Assembly: GCA_009823395.1 (NCBI GenBank) | Contig: CM020502.1 | Coordinates: forward strand, 15,270,444 to 15,334,443 | Length of the DNA stretch: 64,000 bases | Direction of reading: 5' to 3' | Origin: Thamnaconus septentrionalis | Lineage: Eukaryota > Chordata > Actinopteri > Tetraodontiformes > Monacanthidae | In this document: piece after piece, positions 25,619 to 36,075 of the stretch | How the letters are laid out: each line of letters begins with the position of its first letter | How positions within the stretch are numbered: position 1 is the stretch's first letter | Program-made: the position numbers and the translations under genes | Notes under the pieces: generated by a model | The model's input: the letters and a program-made list of their open reading frames with translations, nothing else | Told to the model about the DNA's origin: nothing | Database searches by the model: none

Positions 25619-25985
25619 ACCACACAGTTCTCCGCCCACTCCACCCTGCTTTGCTTGCACTTGCATCTTCACCCTTTTTTCCACACTGCGGACCACAGTA
25701 CTCTAAATCCTCCACTCTACTTATCTCTACTTCCTGTAGCTTCACCGTTCCACCTGGGTCCCTCACACTCACACTCTCTCACACCCTCACATACACACAC
25801 GCACACACACCCTGTCTGGCTGTGGCTCACCTTCATTCCTCTTCCTTCCAGGGCCTCCAAACCTCCACCTCTCTGGCTTTTCCTCCACCTGCTCCCTGCT
25901 CTCACTGCAGATCACAATGTCTTCCGCAATATTAGATTCCTGTCCGACCTCGTCTAGTCCACCTGTCTCTCACCACCTCGCACAT
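25619..25985 (-). pseudogene. Second copy of the same LINE family, fragment
   Basis: The minus strand reads EDIVICSESREQVEEK, ERWRFGGPGRKRNEG, and GPRWNGEATGSRDK, overlapping in content with 21540-21720 of the copy at 21062-22270. Because the same part of the element is present twice, this is a separate insertion and not the other half of one copy. It contains a CA-rich insertion (25788-25810). Confidence 0.6.
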
Positions 25986-26887
25986 GCACAGTGTCTCCTA
26001 CATCTTTTGAATTTGTCAGTGGTGCATTTCGACTTACTTTTCCAATACATGTACGTACATGTTTTTAGTGTTTAGATTAGTCGAACATTCACATGCACAG
26101 CATGTATTTGGTGTTCCTACCTTCATGAAAGTGTGGCGACAAAAACGTGCAAACTATTGTCCAAAAAGCTGACCTTAGAAAAATTAATGCCATCTTGAAG
26201 CATAGCAAAATAAGATGCTATTGAGTTTGGAAGAAGACAGAGAGAAACCCTCTATAAACACATATATTCAATTAATGTCAACCTATGTTATGTTATAACA
26301 AAAGGCTTCTCCTTGACGAAGCAGTACATTTTTTCCCATCCTGCGTTCTCCTTATCTGATGATTCCATGATAATATGTTGCAAACAAAATTAGCGGAATC
26401 AGATTAGTTTGCCCGCCCTCTTCCCCCAAGCTCCCCTTTCTCTCTCTTTAATGGACGTAAACATCAGCTGTAGCAGTGGAATATCTGTTTTGCTGAGATC
26501 CAGTTGGCCATGCAGGGTAAAAGCCCAACAGGTTGTCTTCAAGTACACTGAGATATTATGGCTAAAAGTAACAAAAAGAACATCCAATCATATTCAGGTG
26601 ACTTTGTCTAGTGCTTCAGCTTGCATCATGGAAGTAGATGTGACGACTGCTTTGCAGAAATTGCACAGGCATGAAATAATGCAGATATAGCAACATATGA
26701 CATTACCCTCAGATTTTGAATAAACACCAGTAACCTCAGAGGCCAAATAACATGACTGAGGGTCACAACTACAGTAGTTTAGCCTCCAACTTTCTTAAAA
26801 ATCAATTGCAAAATAAAGCCTTTCAAGCACCAGTTGTGCCCGGCAATGATTGGGGAAGGCAAATGAATGACTCATAGTAGTAAAGTA

Positions 26888-26955
26888 GTAAAACCTGGCC
26901 AGGGAATCGAACCCACAACCTCCTGATCTCAGGGCGGACAGTCTGCCACTTGGAC
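26888..26955 (-). mobile_element. tRNA-like SINE head (minus)
   Basis: On the minus strand TGTCCAAGTGGCAGACTGTC resembles an A box and GGTTCGATTCCC is a perfect B box with tRNA-like spacing, but no acceptor-stem pairing is evident. It differs from the other SINE family here. Read as a SINE head, not a tRNA gene. Confidence 0.45.
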
Positions 26956-27247
26956 ATCATAATATGCAGTCATCAGTTTTATGGAGTTGGGAAAAAAAAG
27001 GTCAATAACAAAACATCCAGGCTGAATAAATGAGCGACAAGGAAAAGCAGCTGTTTGCACACCACAGTGACTCAGCTCTCTGGGTCTGCCCTGCATGTTG
27101 AGGCTCCATTAAAACAACCTGACAGTGTTTATTTTACCGTGCTGCTCTGGTATCCGCTCGCTGTGTCACGAGCTGCCACCAAAGACATGGAAATTTCAAA
27201 GTCACCCTCAGTGGACGCGGCCCCGCTCCCTTCACCTCTCGCCTCAC

Positions 27248-27388
27248 CTGATTCGGTCTGGCACTCGGTGGGTCTGGTTGCCGTCGCTCTGGCAGTTGCC
27301 GGCGTACTGTGACCGGCTGGTGGCACCCTGGTCCCTCCGCAGAGCCATGGCCCCGTGGGTGAGCACGGAGACGCCTTTGGCAATCCGC
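27248..27388 (-). CDS. grin2d: grin2d-like coding exon 5 (end of amino-terminal domain)
   Basis: 141 bp. The first base completes Arg from exon 4, then 46 codons and 2 nt; acceptor CTAATCCTTCAG, donor GTGAGG. The frame reads RIAKGVSVLTHGAMALRRDQG, matching [21 protein letters not shown] of GluN2D, then a less conserved stretch with NCQSDGNQTHR, comparable with DCRAQNRTHRG. NQT is a potential glycosylation site. The next expected exon, carrying the (F)MNITWDNRDYSF block, was not found at lower coordinates in this window. Last exon of the gene that I can support here. Confidence 0.87.
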
Positions 27389-29486
27389 CTGAAGGATTAG
27401 GGAGAGAGAGAGAACAATGTGAGACAAAGGGGACACGGGGACATTTTCAAAGGTCTTTTCTGACATTGCTGAGGTCCAGGGAAATTCAGACAGAAAGACA
27501 GCGTGAGCCCAAAAGACAGACTCTTTTGAAAGGTGCACGCTGGCGGACAATGAAAAGGCTGCACGGCTTGAACGCCAGTCTTGGATTCAGGCGGAAAACT
27601 GAGCCAGCTCTTCTTCCTGTGCCGAAAGGATCGCCAAAGTACAGGAACTACCATATTGAATGTATTAAATGGCTTCTGCAAAGTGTCCATTCGTTTCATC
27701 TCAAAAGAGGTGCCGGTGCACTTCTCTGAAAATGGGAAATGCTTAATCAGGACTAAAGAGCAAAATCTGAACTGTCTGATCAGAAACAAGCTTGTCAGCA
27801 TCGATTCATCTCTCTCTAATTTCTACTTTGGTGTTAATCACTTGACACGGGCAAATTGGAGTACCTTAGCTTCTAAAATACTACTACACTGATGAGTTAA
27901 AAAAAAAAAAACCTCCATTGTTAATGTGAATAGCATTAATCTCACTGAAGGGCCATATTCTGCAGGGGAATTGTGGGAAGCCCTGGATTCTGGCCAAGGA
28001 ATGACTCATCAAAAACAATTACAGATAGATCAGCATCCCCTCCAGTGCCTGAACAATTAAAGCGCACTCTAAAAAAATACTGATAGAAAAGTTCAGCACC
28101 AGGTTTCAGTCTTTAGAAAAATGCAGCAGATCTATAAGTGATTTAACTTTCTAGGAGTCAAATTAGATGCTATTTAAAACCAGTGCCAGGGTGTTTAATG
28201 TTCTGGCTGCATATGTATGTGTGTGTGTGTGTGTGTTGAGCTGGCAGACTGACAGATAGTGTTGCAATAATTAAACATTGAACATGACCTTTGCTTCATT
28301 GAAACGTTGATCACACTCTGTCATTTTTTTTCTTCCTCCTGGTCTTTTCCTCAAAGTCTACAAGGTTGTTTTGATTTTCCAGCTTTTTTTTTACCCCATC
28401 TCACCGACGACAGACACAAAATGTTTGATTGTTGAGAGTGCAGTGTTAGTGCTGAGGCTTTCTACAGTCCAAAAGCGTAAACCACTTTGAACTGTCATGA
28501 CTGATCATGTGGGCGAACATGTGTTCTTGCTGGGATTCAGAAGGTAGAATTCAAATTTCAGAGCTGCACTTCTGACTGGATAAAAAGTATGATGAAGGCG
28601 GGACAGAAATTAATTACAGCAAATATCTGGTAGGTCATGCATAGGGTTGCTTAGTATAATAGAATTGGAGTGAACGTATTACTGAGATGCTGATAAGGAC
28701 ATCTGATGAAGGCCACCACACTGAAACGTTAACATGCTGGACTGACTCAACAAAATTTTTTTTAAAAAAAACAACAACAACAACAAAAATGGTGACATTG
28801 AGATTTGTCGGGACAATTTGTGTATGCGCTGCCTTTAATTATGATGTTGGCAGAAATAAATTTATATCAGCTTTATGAGTCTAGACGCATTATTTGTGGA
28901 TTGAACTTTAATCTGCAGAAAGCCTTGTCAGAATGAGCAGACAATTTAAAAAAAAAAAATCACCACTTTTTCATGGGGCTGCAAGCTTTGATTTGTTACC
29001 ACAGGGATTAAACACAACCACAGCTGAATATACACGCGGCAGTGATGCATGCTGTTAAATAAACACTTAAGAGCGACAATGCTTCTATCTGTGGTGCTTG
29101 TTGCAGGCCGTGTGGTAAGAACTAGCCAAGCCTTAAGAGAGGGACATCTGCAGATTCACAAATTAGTGTAATACCCGCTACTCTGTACAGCTACTGCAAA
29201 GAGACAATGGGCCATCACAAAACCTCTGCAGTGTTCAACACACATTCAGGTTCCTGTTTAAACAGGAATTAATGGTAATGTTCTGTTGTCAGAAGCAGAG
29301 TAAAACGAGAGCTTATGGCTAAATCATGTATATCACAATATATATTCGAATACATCCTGTTTCCAAGCAGAAGCAGTCTGTCAGAGGGTCAAAACCTGCT
29401 TTTTATTCTTAAAATGAAAAACATAATGAAAACACTTTCAGCTTGAAGAGCTTCCATTTTGTGGAATTTTACTCCATTACTAAATT

Positions 29487-29545
29487 CCTTCATTCATCCA
29501 TTTTCTGCACGCGCTTCCTCCGTCCTCCACCCGGGGTCATGGAGG
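29487..29545 (-). mobile_element. SINE 3'-tail fragment (minus)
   Basis: TTCATTCATCCATTTTCTGC followed by CCCGGGGTCATGG is the reversed tail of the SINE family whose full copy is at 63559-63922. Confidence 0.4.
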
Positions 29546-29670
29546 TCTGCTTGAGCCTTGAGCCAACCACAGCAAACGTCAAGGTGTGTTTGCTAGCGGT
29601 ATAATTTGTAGGTAAATATTTCAGTCACATTTTCCCGCACAAAGGCTTTCGGCTGCAATCCGACTTGGTG

Positions 29671-29785
29671 CCTCGCTGTGTGGAATTGCAGTGTTCCTTC
29701 CTGCGTCTGTGTGGGTTTTCTCCAGAAACACCGACTTCATCCCACAGTCCGAAGACACGCATGCTAAACTAATTGGCAGCAGTGC
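29671..29785 (+). mobile_element. SINE body fragment (plus)
   Basis: CTGTGTGGAATTGCAG, GTGTGGGTTTTCTCCAG, CATCCCACAGTCCGAAGACA and CTAAACTAATTGG match the body of the same SINE family in order; head and tail are missing. Confidence 0.5.
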
Positions 29786-30059
29786 ACGCCTGCACTGAAC
29801 TGGAGGCTTTTCAAGGCTGTAAAGTGCCTTCGGCCCAGGACGGCTGGGAGAGTCTCCACCAGCGCTGGCGCACTGCAAATGGGAAGTCGTACGGAAGAAA
29901 GTCGATTACGTAGTGAGAGAACAGGTGTGTATTGCATGTGGAATGGTGAAAAACTAGCCCCTTTTTTTTAGGTCTGCTATTTATTCCCTGTGGCTTTCAT
30001 GAACAAATGCTAAACACACACATTGCGACGAGCGATTGCGTCAAACCCTCGCAAAAAAC

Positions 30060-30440
30060 ACACATTTGTGGGCGCTGCCACGTACGTGTGGACGCGGCCG
30101 TCTGAGAGGACTTCAGGAGGACCCATCTGCCGGCGTCACATTTCTCTGAGCATCCAGCGCCAGTCCTCGGACACGCCATCTGTGTTTCACGCTTAAACCA
30201 TTACGCTCTGCCTGCTTGCGACATGCGCGCTGCTAATTTGGGCTTCCCTATGTCACACAAATCAGACTCATCCTCCCCGCTGCGCCAAACTGACTTCAGG
30301 TGCCTGGTAGACGGACGGCGTTTAACCAAGCGTAAAGGGAATCTTGTGACAGTGTCAACCAGCAGCCGGTCGGGAAACCTAGAGCGCACGTTCTCTCCCC
30401 GCGGAGGGCTGTTTTCGCAACGCTGTTCCCGCCCGTCTTA
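30060..30440. promoter_or_regulatory. CpG-containing stretch in grin2d intron 4
   Basis: CG dinucleotides are enriched over the intron background. No element ends, splice signals or protein likeness were found, so role unknown. Confidence 0.2.
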
Positions 30441-31852
30441 GCGAATCTGAAAACAATGAAAAGGAATCCATTCACCATCATTGTAATTGAATTCAGATTG
30501 CCTTACATTATTTAACACCGTTCGTTCGTAAGATAGGAAACTGTTTGTCACGACGCCTCTCTCGGTTTCCTCTCACAACTGAGGAGCATTAAGGGCTAAA
30601 AATCAATAAAAGCTTCTACCTTTCCGTGCAGATTCACTCGGTCAGTCCATTTGGATTAGATTAGATGAAAATTGAATGATCCCTGCAGTGAAATCTTATC
30701 ACCGTTGCAGCAAGGGATGCATCGGAGACACCGCAGGTGGTCTTTTTTTTTTTTAACAGCACACCTCAGTGTAATGTTGAGGAGGCAACACGGAGAAGCA
30801 GAAAGAAGCAGAAAACACGAGGTTGGATCCTCACCAGCTTCAAGGCTCAGCTCCATTCAGCAGAGAGAAAGTGAGAAGTGTGTGCCTTGAGCCGCATGGA
30901 TTCCAACAAGATTAATAAACTACGGACGTATGCAAAACTGTGTTGCCATTGAGACAAATCCACCGAGAAGATGCAAGGTGTTTGCACTGCCATACTTCTA
31001 AGGAAGCCTGGTGTGGACAATCCAGCTGCCAGAGAACGCCTTTTGTATTTAAGGTGACTTCTCGCATCCTGAAATAAACCAAAGAAGAAGAAGGTGGACA
31101 AGGTATACAGGTTTGGGTACGCAGGCCACCGTAGTTCACTGGCAAACTCAGGAGAGGGAGGGTCAGGAGTCCATAAGGGGCCTAAATGTACCCACTTGAT
31201 GTTGCTGTTTCTTCTTAAAAATCTCCAAATATTACACACTTAACCTTATAAGGGAGGAAGTAGAAACAATTAAAAAAGAGAAGATAAAATCACGTCAAGT
31301 AGTTCAAAAAAAAATAAATAAATAAATCCCACACCCACCATAGCTCTCAGGTGTGGGGAGAAAATATTCTCACTCTGTCTCATACATTTGTAATGCCAGT
31401 GTAAGTTGATGCTTATAATATACTATTATATATTATTGGCACCAACTTACTTCTTGTATAATGCAATGCATTATCAATATTACAAGAAAGGGCTTTTTGG
31501 TGGGTTAGTTTTTGACACTTTTGAGTTCTTTAACTCCTTATCAGTTAATCAATATTTAATGTCTTTTAATGTTGATGCTCATCAAATTAGAGAGTCATAG
31601 TAACCATCACCCACTTTCAGAGATTGTCTTCACTTCAAGTCTATTATATATGTATATAGAGCCTGTGATAATTAATGGAGGAGCCCCAATGTGCAGGTGG
31701 GTATTTACTGCCTGGTCTTCCTCTTTAGAAGAGTGCAGGGAACTCATGGCACATTATCGATCGGATTCATGGCACTGCATTGCAGTCATCATGCTCTGTG
31801 CACATGCAATTGCCAAGCAGTCATAATCTGCATTGGTTCAGAGCATATTGAT

Positions 31853-31899
31853 TCTCTCTCTCTCTCTCTCTCTCTGTCTCCATACATACACATATATAT

Positions 31900-31937
<38 letters not shown>

Positions 31938-31945
31938 GTTATTAC
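31853..31945. repeat. Compound microsatellite (TC)n - (AC/TA) - (ATT)n
   Basis: A TC run (31853-31880), short CA/TA link, then about 14 ATT units (31901-31945). Confidence 0.95.
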
Positions 31946-32369
31946 TACCAATATTTTAACAAATGAAAGAGGTGAGGTGGTTCTCCAAATATGGTGATAT
32001 GAAAATATCCTGTGTGCAATTTTTAACGATGAGTTATTTTTGCAGCGATACTTAAAATTAAATGTTATATTTTTAGTGATTTATTTATTTTGTTTTAATT
32101 GTATGTATGAGTGTGTATATCTTTCACCTGTTTACTTCTAAAATGTTGATGATCATTTTTTTATGTGTGTGTAGAAATGTTCTTCTTCACCCCTTTGAAT
32201 TTCGGTTTGCTAACTGCTAGCATATAAATCTTCCAGACAGTACCAGGTTCAGAGGCCAGTTTAAGGTTCAGGTGACACTGGTTCTCATATGCTGAACAGA
32301 CTGTGAAAGACCACAAAGGTAAAACATTTGCTAATTCGTAACACAAGGCCTGGAAAATGTTTGCTTTAC

Positions 32370-32557
32370 CTGCGTGGTTCGTCCCTCCAGCCCTGCGGTC
32401 GGATGGCAAACAAGACCTTGGGCAAACCTTCCAGGCCCAAGCCAGAGAGGGCGGGTCCCACGGCAAACCACATGTAACTGGGTCCGGCCTGACCTGCTGC
32501 CCAGGCTGCTCGGAAAATCAGCTCGGCCTCCTCCAGGGAGCAATACAACAGACGGAC
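32370..32557 (-). CDS. grin2d: grin2d-like coding exon 4 (amino-terminal domain, second lobe)
   Basis: 188 bp: 62 codons plus 2 nt. Acceptor CCCTCTCCAG is preceded by a pyrimidine tract and the donor is GTAAAG. The translation starts VRLLYCSLEEAELIFRAA, matching [22 protein letters not shown] of GluN2D, then SYMWFAVGPALSG and LFAIRPQGWRDEPRR, matching YVWFMVGPQLAG and LFAVRSAGWRDDLARR. The glycine/proline insert that human GluN2D carries between these motifs is missing, so this lobe is shorter. The last codon is split (AG|G). Confidence 0.92.
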
Positions 32558-33418
32558 CTGGAGAGGGAAAATAAACAGGAGGTGGGCGGGTTGAAGAAAG
32601 GATAATTAGCTGAAAAATGAGTAAGCAGGTGAAGGTGGAAAAGCTGGACGGAGGTAGAAGGAAAATGGGCACAGTCATGAACATTGAAAGGGTGAGAGAG
32701 GAACTAGTCCAAAGACAGACTAGGGAATGGTGTTGGTGGGAGGCCTAATGACTAAGAGAGCAGAGGACGAAAGGACTCATTGAGAGGCAGCGGGGACGGT
32801 TTTAATCAGAACAGGTAGGATGGAGGGAGGAGGGAGAAGGAGGTTAAAAACACAACGCCATTTTGTTTCGGGGGAGAAAACACACAAAGCACAAAAAGAA
32901 CAGTGCGGAGAAAAGACAAGAGAATATAAAGAGGTGCAAAAAAGGGAAGAAAACATGAAAATAGTCGAGTCGTGGAGCGCGAGGAGTCGTGCGAAGAGAC
33001 GGAAGATGAAGGCTTGGTTTGGGAGCAGGAAAGGAAACGCATGAAAAGAAGGCAAAAGAACGAGAAAGGGAGGGATGGAGGGTGATTCCCCATCCCATTC
33101 TTTCTTTCCTTGGTCTCCCCTCCGCCTCTGGTTTATACTCATTAATACATCTAAACACTTGCTGCAGTTATAAATTACTGCCGCGCTTTATTTATTTATT
33201 TTCCCAGCGCAGCGAGCTGCTGCACTTGAAAAATGGAGCCTCCTGCTTTCGCTCGCGTTTCCCCTTCATATATTATTAAAGGGGTCGGGAACGAAATGGA
33301 GGGAGGACGGGGAGCGGGGGTGTGAGATTAAAAATAAGGGGGAAAAAATAATACAAGGCGAGAAAAACAAGAGGATCTATAGCACGGTAAGAGGGAAGGT
33401 AAAGGGGCTCTCGTCTGC

Positions 33419-33439
33419 GTGTGTGTGTGTGTGTGTGTT
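33419..33439. repeat. (GT)n microsatellite
   Basis: About 10 GT units. Confidence 0.95.
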
Positions 33440-33524
33440 TGCCTGCATATCCAACAGGGGACACGTGTGAATGTAACGTACTGACCAACAGGGGACTGGA
33501 AAGCCAAGATTCCAGGTGTCTGTA

Positions 33525-34005
33525 GCTGCGTTTCCGTTACGGTTTTTCACAAAATAAAAGCAATATTTCTAAAATTTCAAAAGTACAATTGCGATTTGCA
33601 GGCTTTTCCATTGAATGGTGTGAAGCGCATAAGCCGTAATTCTCACATCTCATCCCACGAGATTTGACGAGATTGTTTAGTTTTGTTTGCTGTCCAGAAT
33701 GGTTGTTATATTTTTCTCTTTGATGACCTGTAAAAATATTCCGTCTCCTCCTCCGTCCAATAATAACGCGTCATTTTCACTGGTCAGTGAACTGGTCACG
33801 TGACATCACGTCCACTGACGTGTAAACGCGAAAAAAGTGTTTCCATGAGACTTTTGCGATACACCTCTACATGGATACGTGTGAAAAACCACCTCATGAG
33901 GGCGTCAAAACCTTTTAGCCACATTTGAGAGGTTTTTCCAAGTTGTGCTGTTTCCATCACCAGTTTTTATTGCCATATTTAGGTTTTGCACAATTCTGGG
34001 CAGCT
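33525..34005 (+). mobile_element. TA-flanked MITE, family A, copy 3
   Basis: Starts GCTGCGTTTCCGT after TA (33523-33524) and follows the family sequence to TTTAGGTTTTGCACAATTCTG; the right end has a deletion that removes most of ATGGAAACG before CAGCT. The internal minus-strand frame (MTRYYWTEEETEYF) is frameshifted soon after. Confidence 0.75.
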
Positions 34006-34017
34006 CGTGTGTCCTCT

Positions 34018-34041
34018 ATGTGTATGTGTGTGTGTGTGTGT
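34018..34041. repeat. (GT)n microsatellite
   Basis: GT-rich run directly after the truncated end of the MITE at 33525-34005. Confidence 0.9.
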
Positions 34042-35929
34042 TCATAAAGAAGGTACCTCAAACGACAACTCAGAGTGGGAGGCGGAAGGAAAAATCATTG
34101 TTGTTTTTTTTTTTTATGTTAAATAAGTTTAAAAAACGGAAAACGTCACTGTGGCTGAACGTGAGCAGCCTGCTCAACTCAAGACTCTGACGGAAGGCCG
34201 TACACGGATGTCGCCGCACGCCGCTCATTCACCGCCGCCGCTGGCGTCAGAGGCCACGGGAAGATGACGCTGATCCCTCCCACACAGCCGACAGCAGATG
34301 GAATCGAGGTCGGCACGGAGCGTAAAACGCTCAGTCCCTGTCAGTCGCACCCCCACCCGCAGCGATCCGGGTATATTTAGAACTCTTTGCATTTAGTCGT
34401 GCCACTTTTTTTTTTTGGGAGCCTTCAAGTTTGTCACTCCATACGTACACGGAGTAAACAGCATCCAGTCTGTCTGTCAACCTGTCCTTCCCTCCTCCTT
34501 TGGAAGAGGGAGTGGAGTCGGCGGCTCCGTGCCTTCCTACACAGAGCAACTTATGATAATTTTATGCCATCAATCATCTCATCAGCCAGGACGTCTCATT
34601 TTTCAAACGCCGGACATCTCATTGGGGATGGAAAACACTGCGTGCAGATCCCCGCGGCTCTTCATATTTTATGGTGACAGAGTTTAATCGCGTCAGCATC
34701 CAGGTTGAAAATGAAAGAAGCCCCTCGCATGCGATCCGTCACAAAAGCAGCGCAATTTCAGTTGCAGCGAAATTGCTCGTGGCTGCAGGTTTCATCACAC
34801 AAAACAAGAAGGTGCAAAATAAAATCTCTTCAAATAAATCTAATAAATGTGTTATTTTAATTAATTAGTTCCTACAACGATTCCTCCCATTTTCTGCAAG
34901 ATCTTATTACACACAATCAAACGATGAGAAAATAGAGGCAGTCAATATGTCCGGCCATGCAGTTCCCTTAAAAGCAACTTTGACTGGCTAATTGACTGGC
35001 TAATTTTAACACAGGTCAGCATCTTAAGCACTTTACCCGATGGGATCAATAGATTGTAGAGTGGAAGTCCAATGTGATTTAAACATACAGAAAACATAAT
35101 ATACTATGAAATTAAATGGTAACCCGCTTCCCTTGTAAGTCTGTGCACTGTGCTCTGATAAAACAGTAGCCCTTAGAATTTTTTTTTATCATTCTGGCAA
35201 ATGTAAGCATGTGACACATTAACCAAATAAGAGTTTTTAGATCTGAAGCAGAACAAAGAGGAGACTTCAAAAAAGAGTCCATTATCCATCATAGATCTTT
35301 TCTCGGAACCTATGTTTCAATATCAAAGTCTGACCAAAAAAAAAGAAGAAGAAGGGTGGTTTCCATTGAGGCGCTGTTTGATTTTTCATGCATTTGCCGT
35401 CCTCTAACGATAAGTGGCTCAGACATGAGGAAAAACAGCTCTCCGGGCTCCTTGCTTACTAGTCGCAGCGCTGAAGGGCGAGTCGCCGGCAGACGCTGGT
35501 AATTTTTTGAAGGTGAGCTTGAAAGTAAAATGAATGGCCCGCGTGCGGCACTGCGGATTCCCCCAGTGCCTCGCGGGGATTATGCAAAAGACACAGAAGA
35601 TTAACAGTTTTGCATTCGCCGTGACAAAGAGTTGTCAGGTCACGCTGGCAAAGTGTTGGGCGAGGAGCGGCGGAATTCTCCCACTGTGCTGAGACCTAAT
35701 TTCAGTTTGGTGAGAAGAAGAGTTTGAATGGAATTGCCAGCGCGGGAGATGCGTTGAAGCGTGATTAGGGCGGGAGGAAGAATGGGGTGAGAGGGAAGCG
35801 GGGATGTTTTCACCTTGCAATACTTTTTTTTTTTTTTTTTTTAAACCTAACCAAGAAGCTACGTAAACTAATTTTTCCAAACTAAGAACCAACGGCCCTG
35901 CCAGCCATGATGTAGGTGGTGACGCCAAC

Positions 35930-36010
35930 CTGTAATGTTGAAGAGGCCTGTCAAGTGCCCTGCAATAAAGTTCACCTTCGCCCCAAGACAGCCCAGCCTG
36001 GAGTGGGCTA
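35930..36010 (+). mobile_element. Degenerate SINE remnant
   Basis: GCCCTGCAATAAAGTTCACC...CTTCGCCCCAAGACAGCCC parallels the SINE 3' body (CCCTGCGATGAACTGG...CTTCGCCCTAAGACAGCTGG), but with several changes. Confidence 0.35.
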
Positions 36011-36017
36011 GTGTGTA

Positions 36018-36036
36018 TGTATACACACACACACAC

Positions 36037-36068
<32 letters not shown>

Positions 36069-36075
36069 GTATATA
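36018..36075. repeat. Compound (AC)n-(AT)n repeat
   Basis: A CA run passing into AT-rich repeats. Confidence 0.95.

Larger units (their letters stand above)
1..27247 (-). other. grin2d: grin2d intron 5 (partial) or region beyond
   Basis: Sequence 3' of exon 5 on the minus strand. I looked for later GluN2 motifs (MNITW, HLTVATLEERPFVIVE, pore and SYTANLAAF) and found none, so this is read as a very long intron that leaves the window. It is dense in transposable-element remnants, listed separately. If a downstream exon exists here it is too short or too divergent for me to see. Confidence 0.6.
27389..32369 (-). other. grin2d: grin2d intron 4
   Basis: 5 kb intron between exons 4 and 5. It contains TG repeats (28216-28236), SINE pieces (29487-29545 minus, 29671-29785 plus), a CpG-containing stretch (30060-30440), a GATTAGATTAGAT retroposon-tail-like piece near 30652-30700, and TC/ATT repeats (31853-31945). 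A LINE-tail-like motif (GATGAAGGCC...GAAACGTT) lies near 28703-28735. No coding sequence was recognised. Confidence 0.85.

Noticed and set aside
26888..26955. tRNA gene candidate
   Set aside because: A and B boxes are present but no pairing acceptor stem or clear anticodon arm; fits a SINE head.
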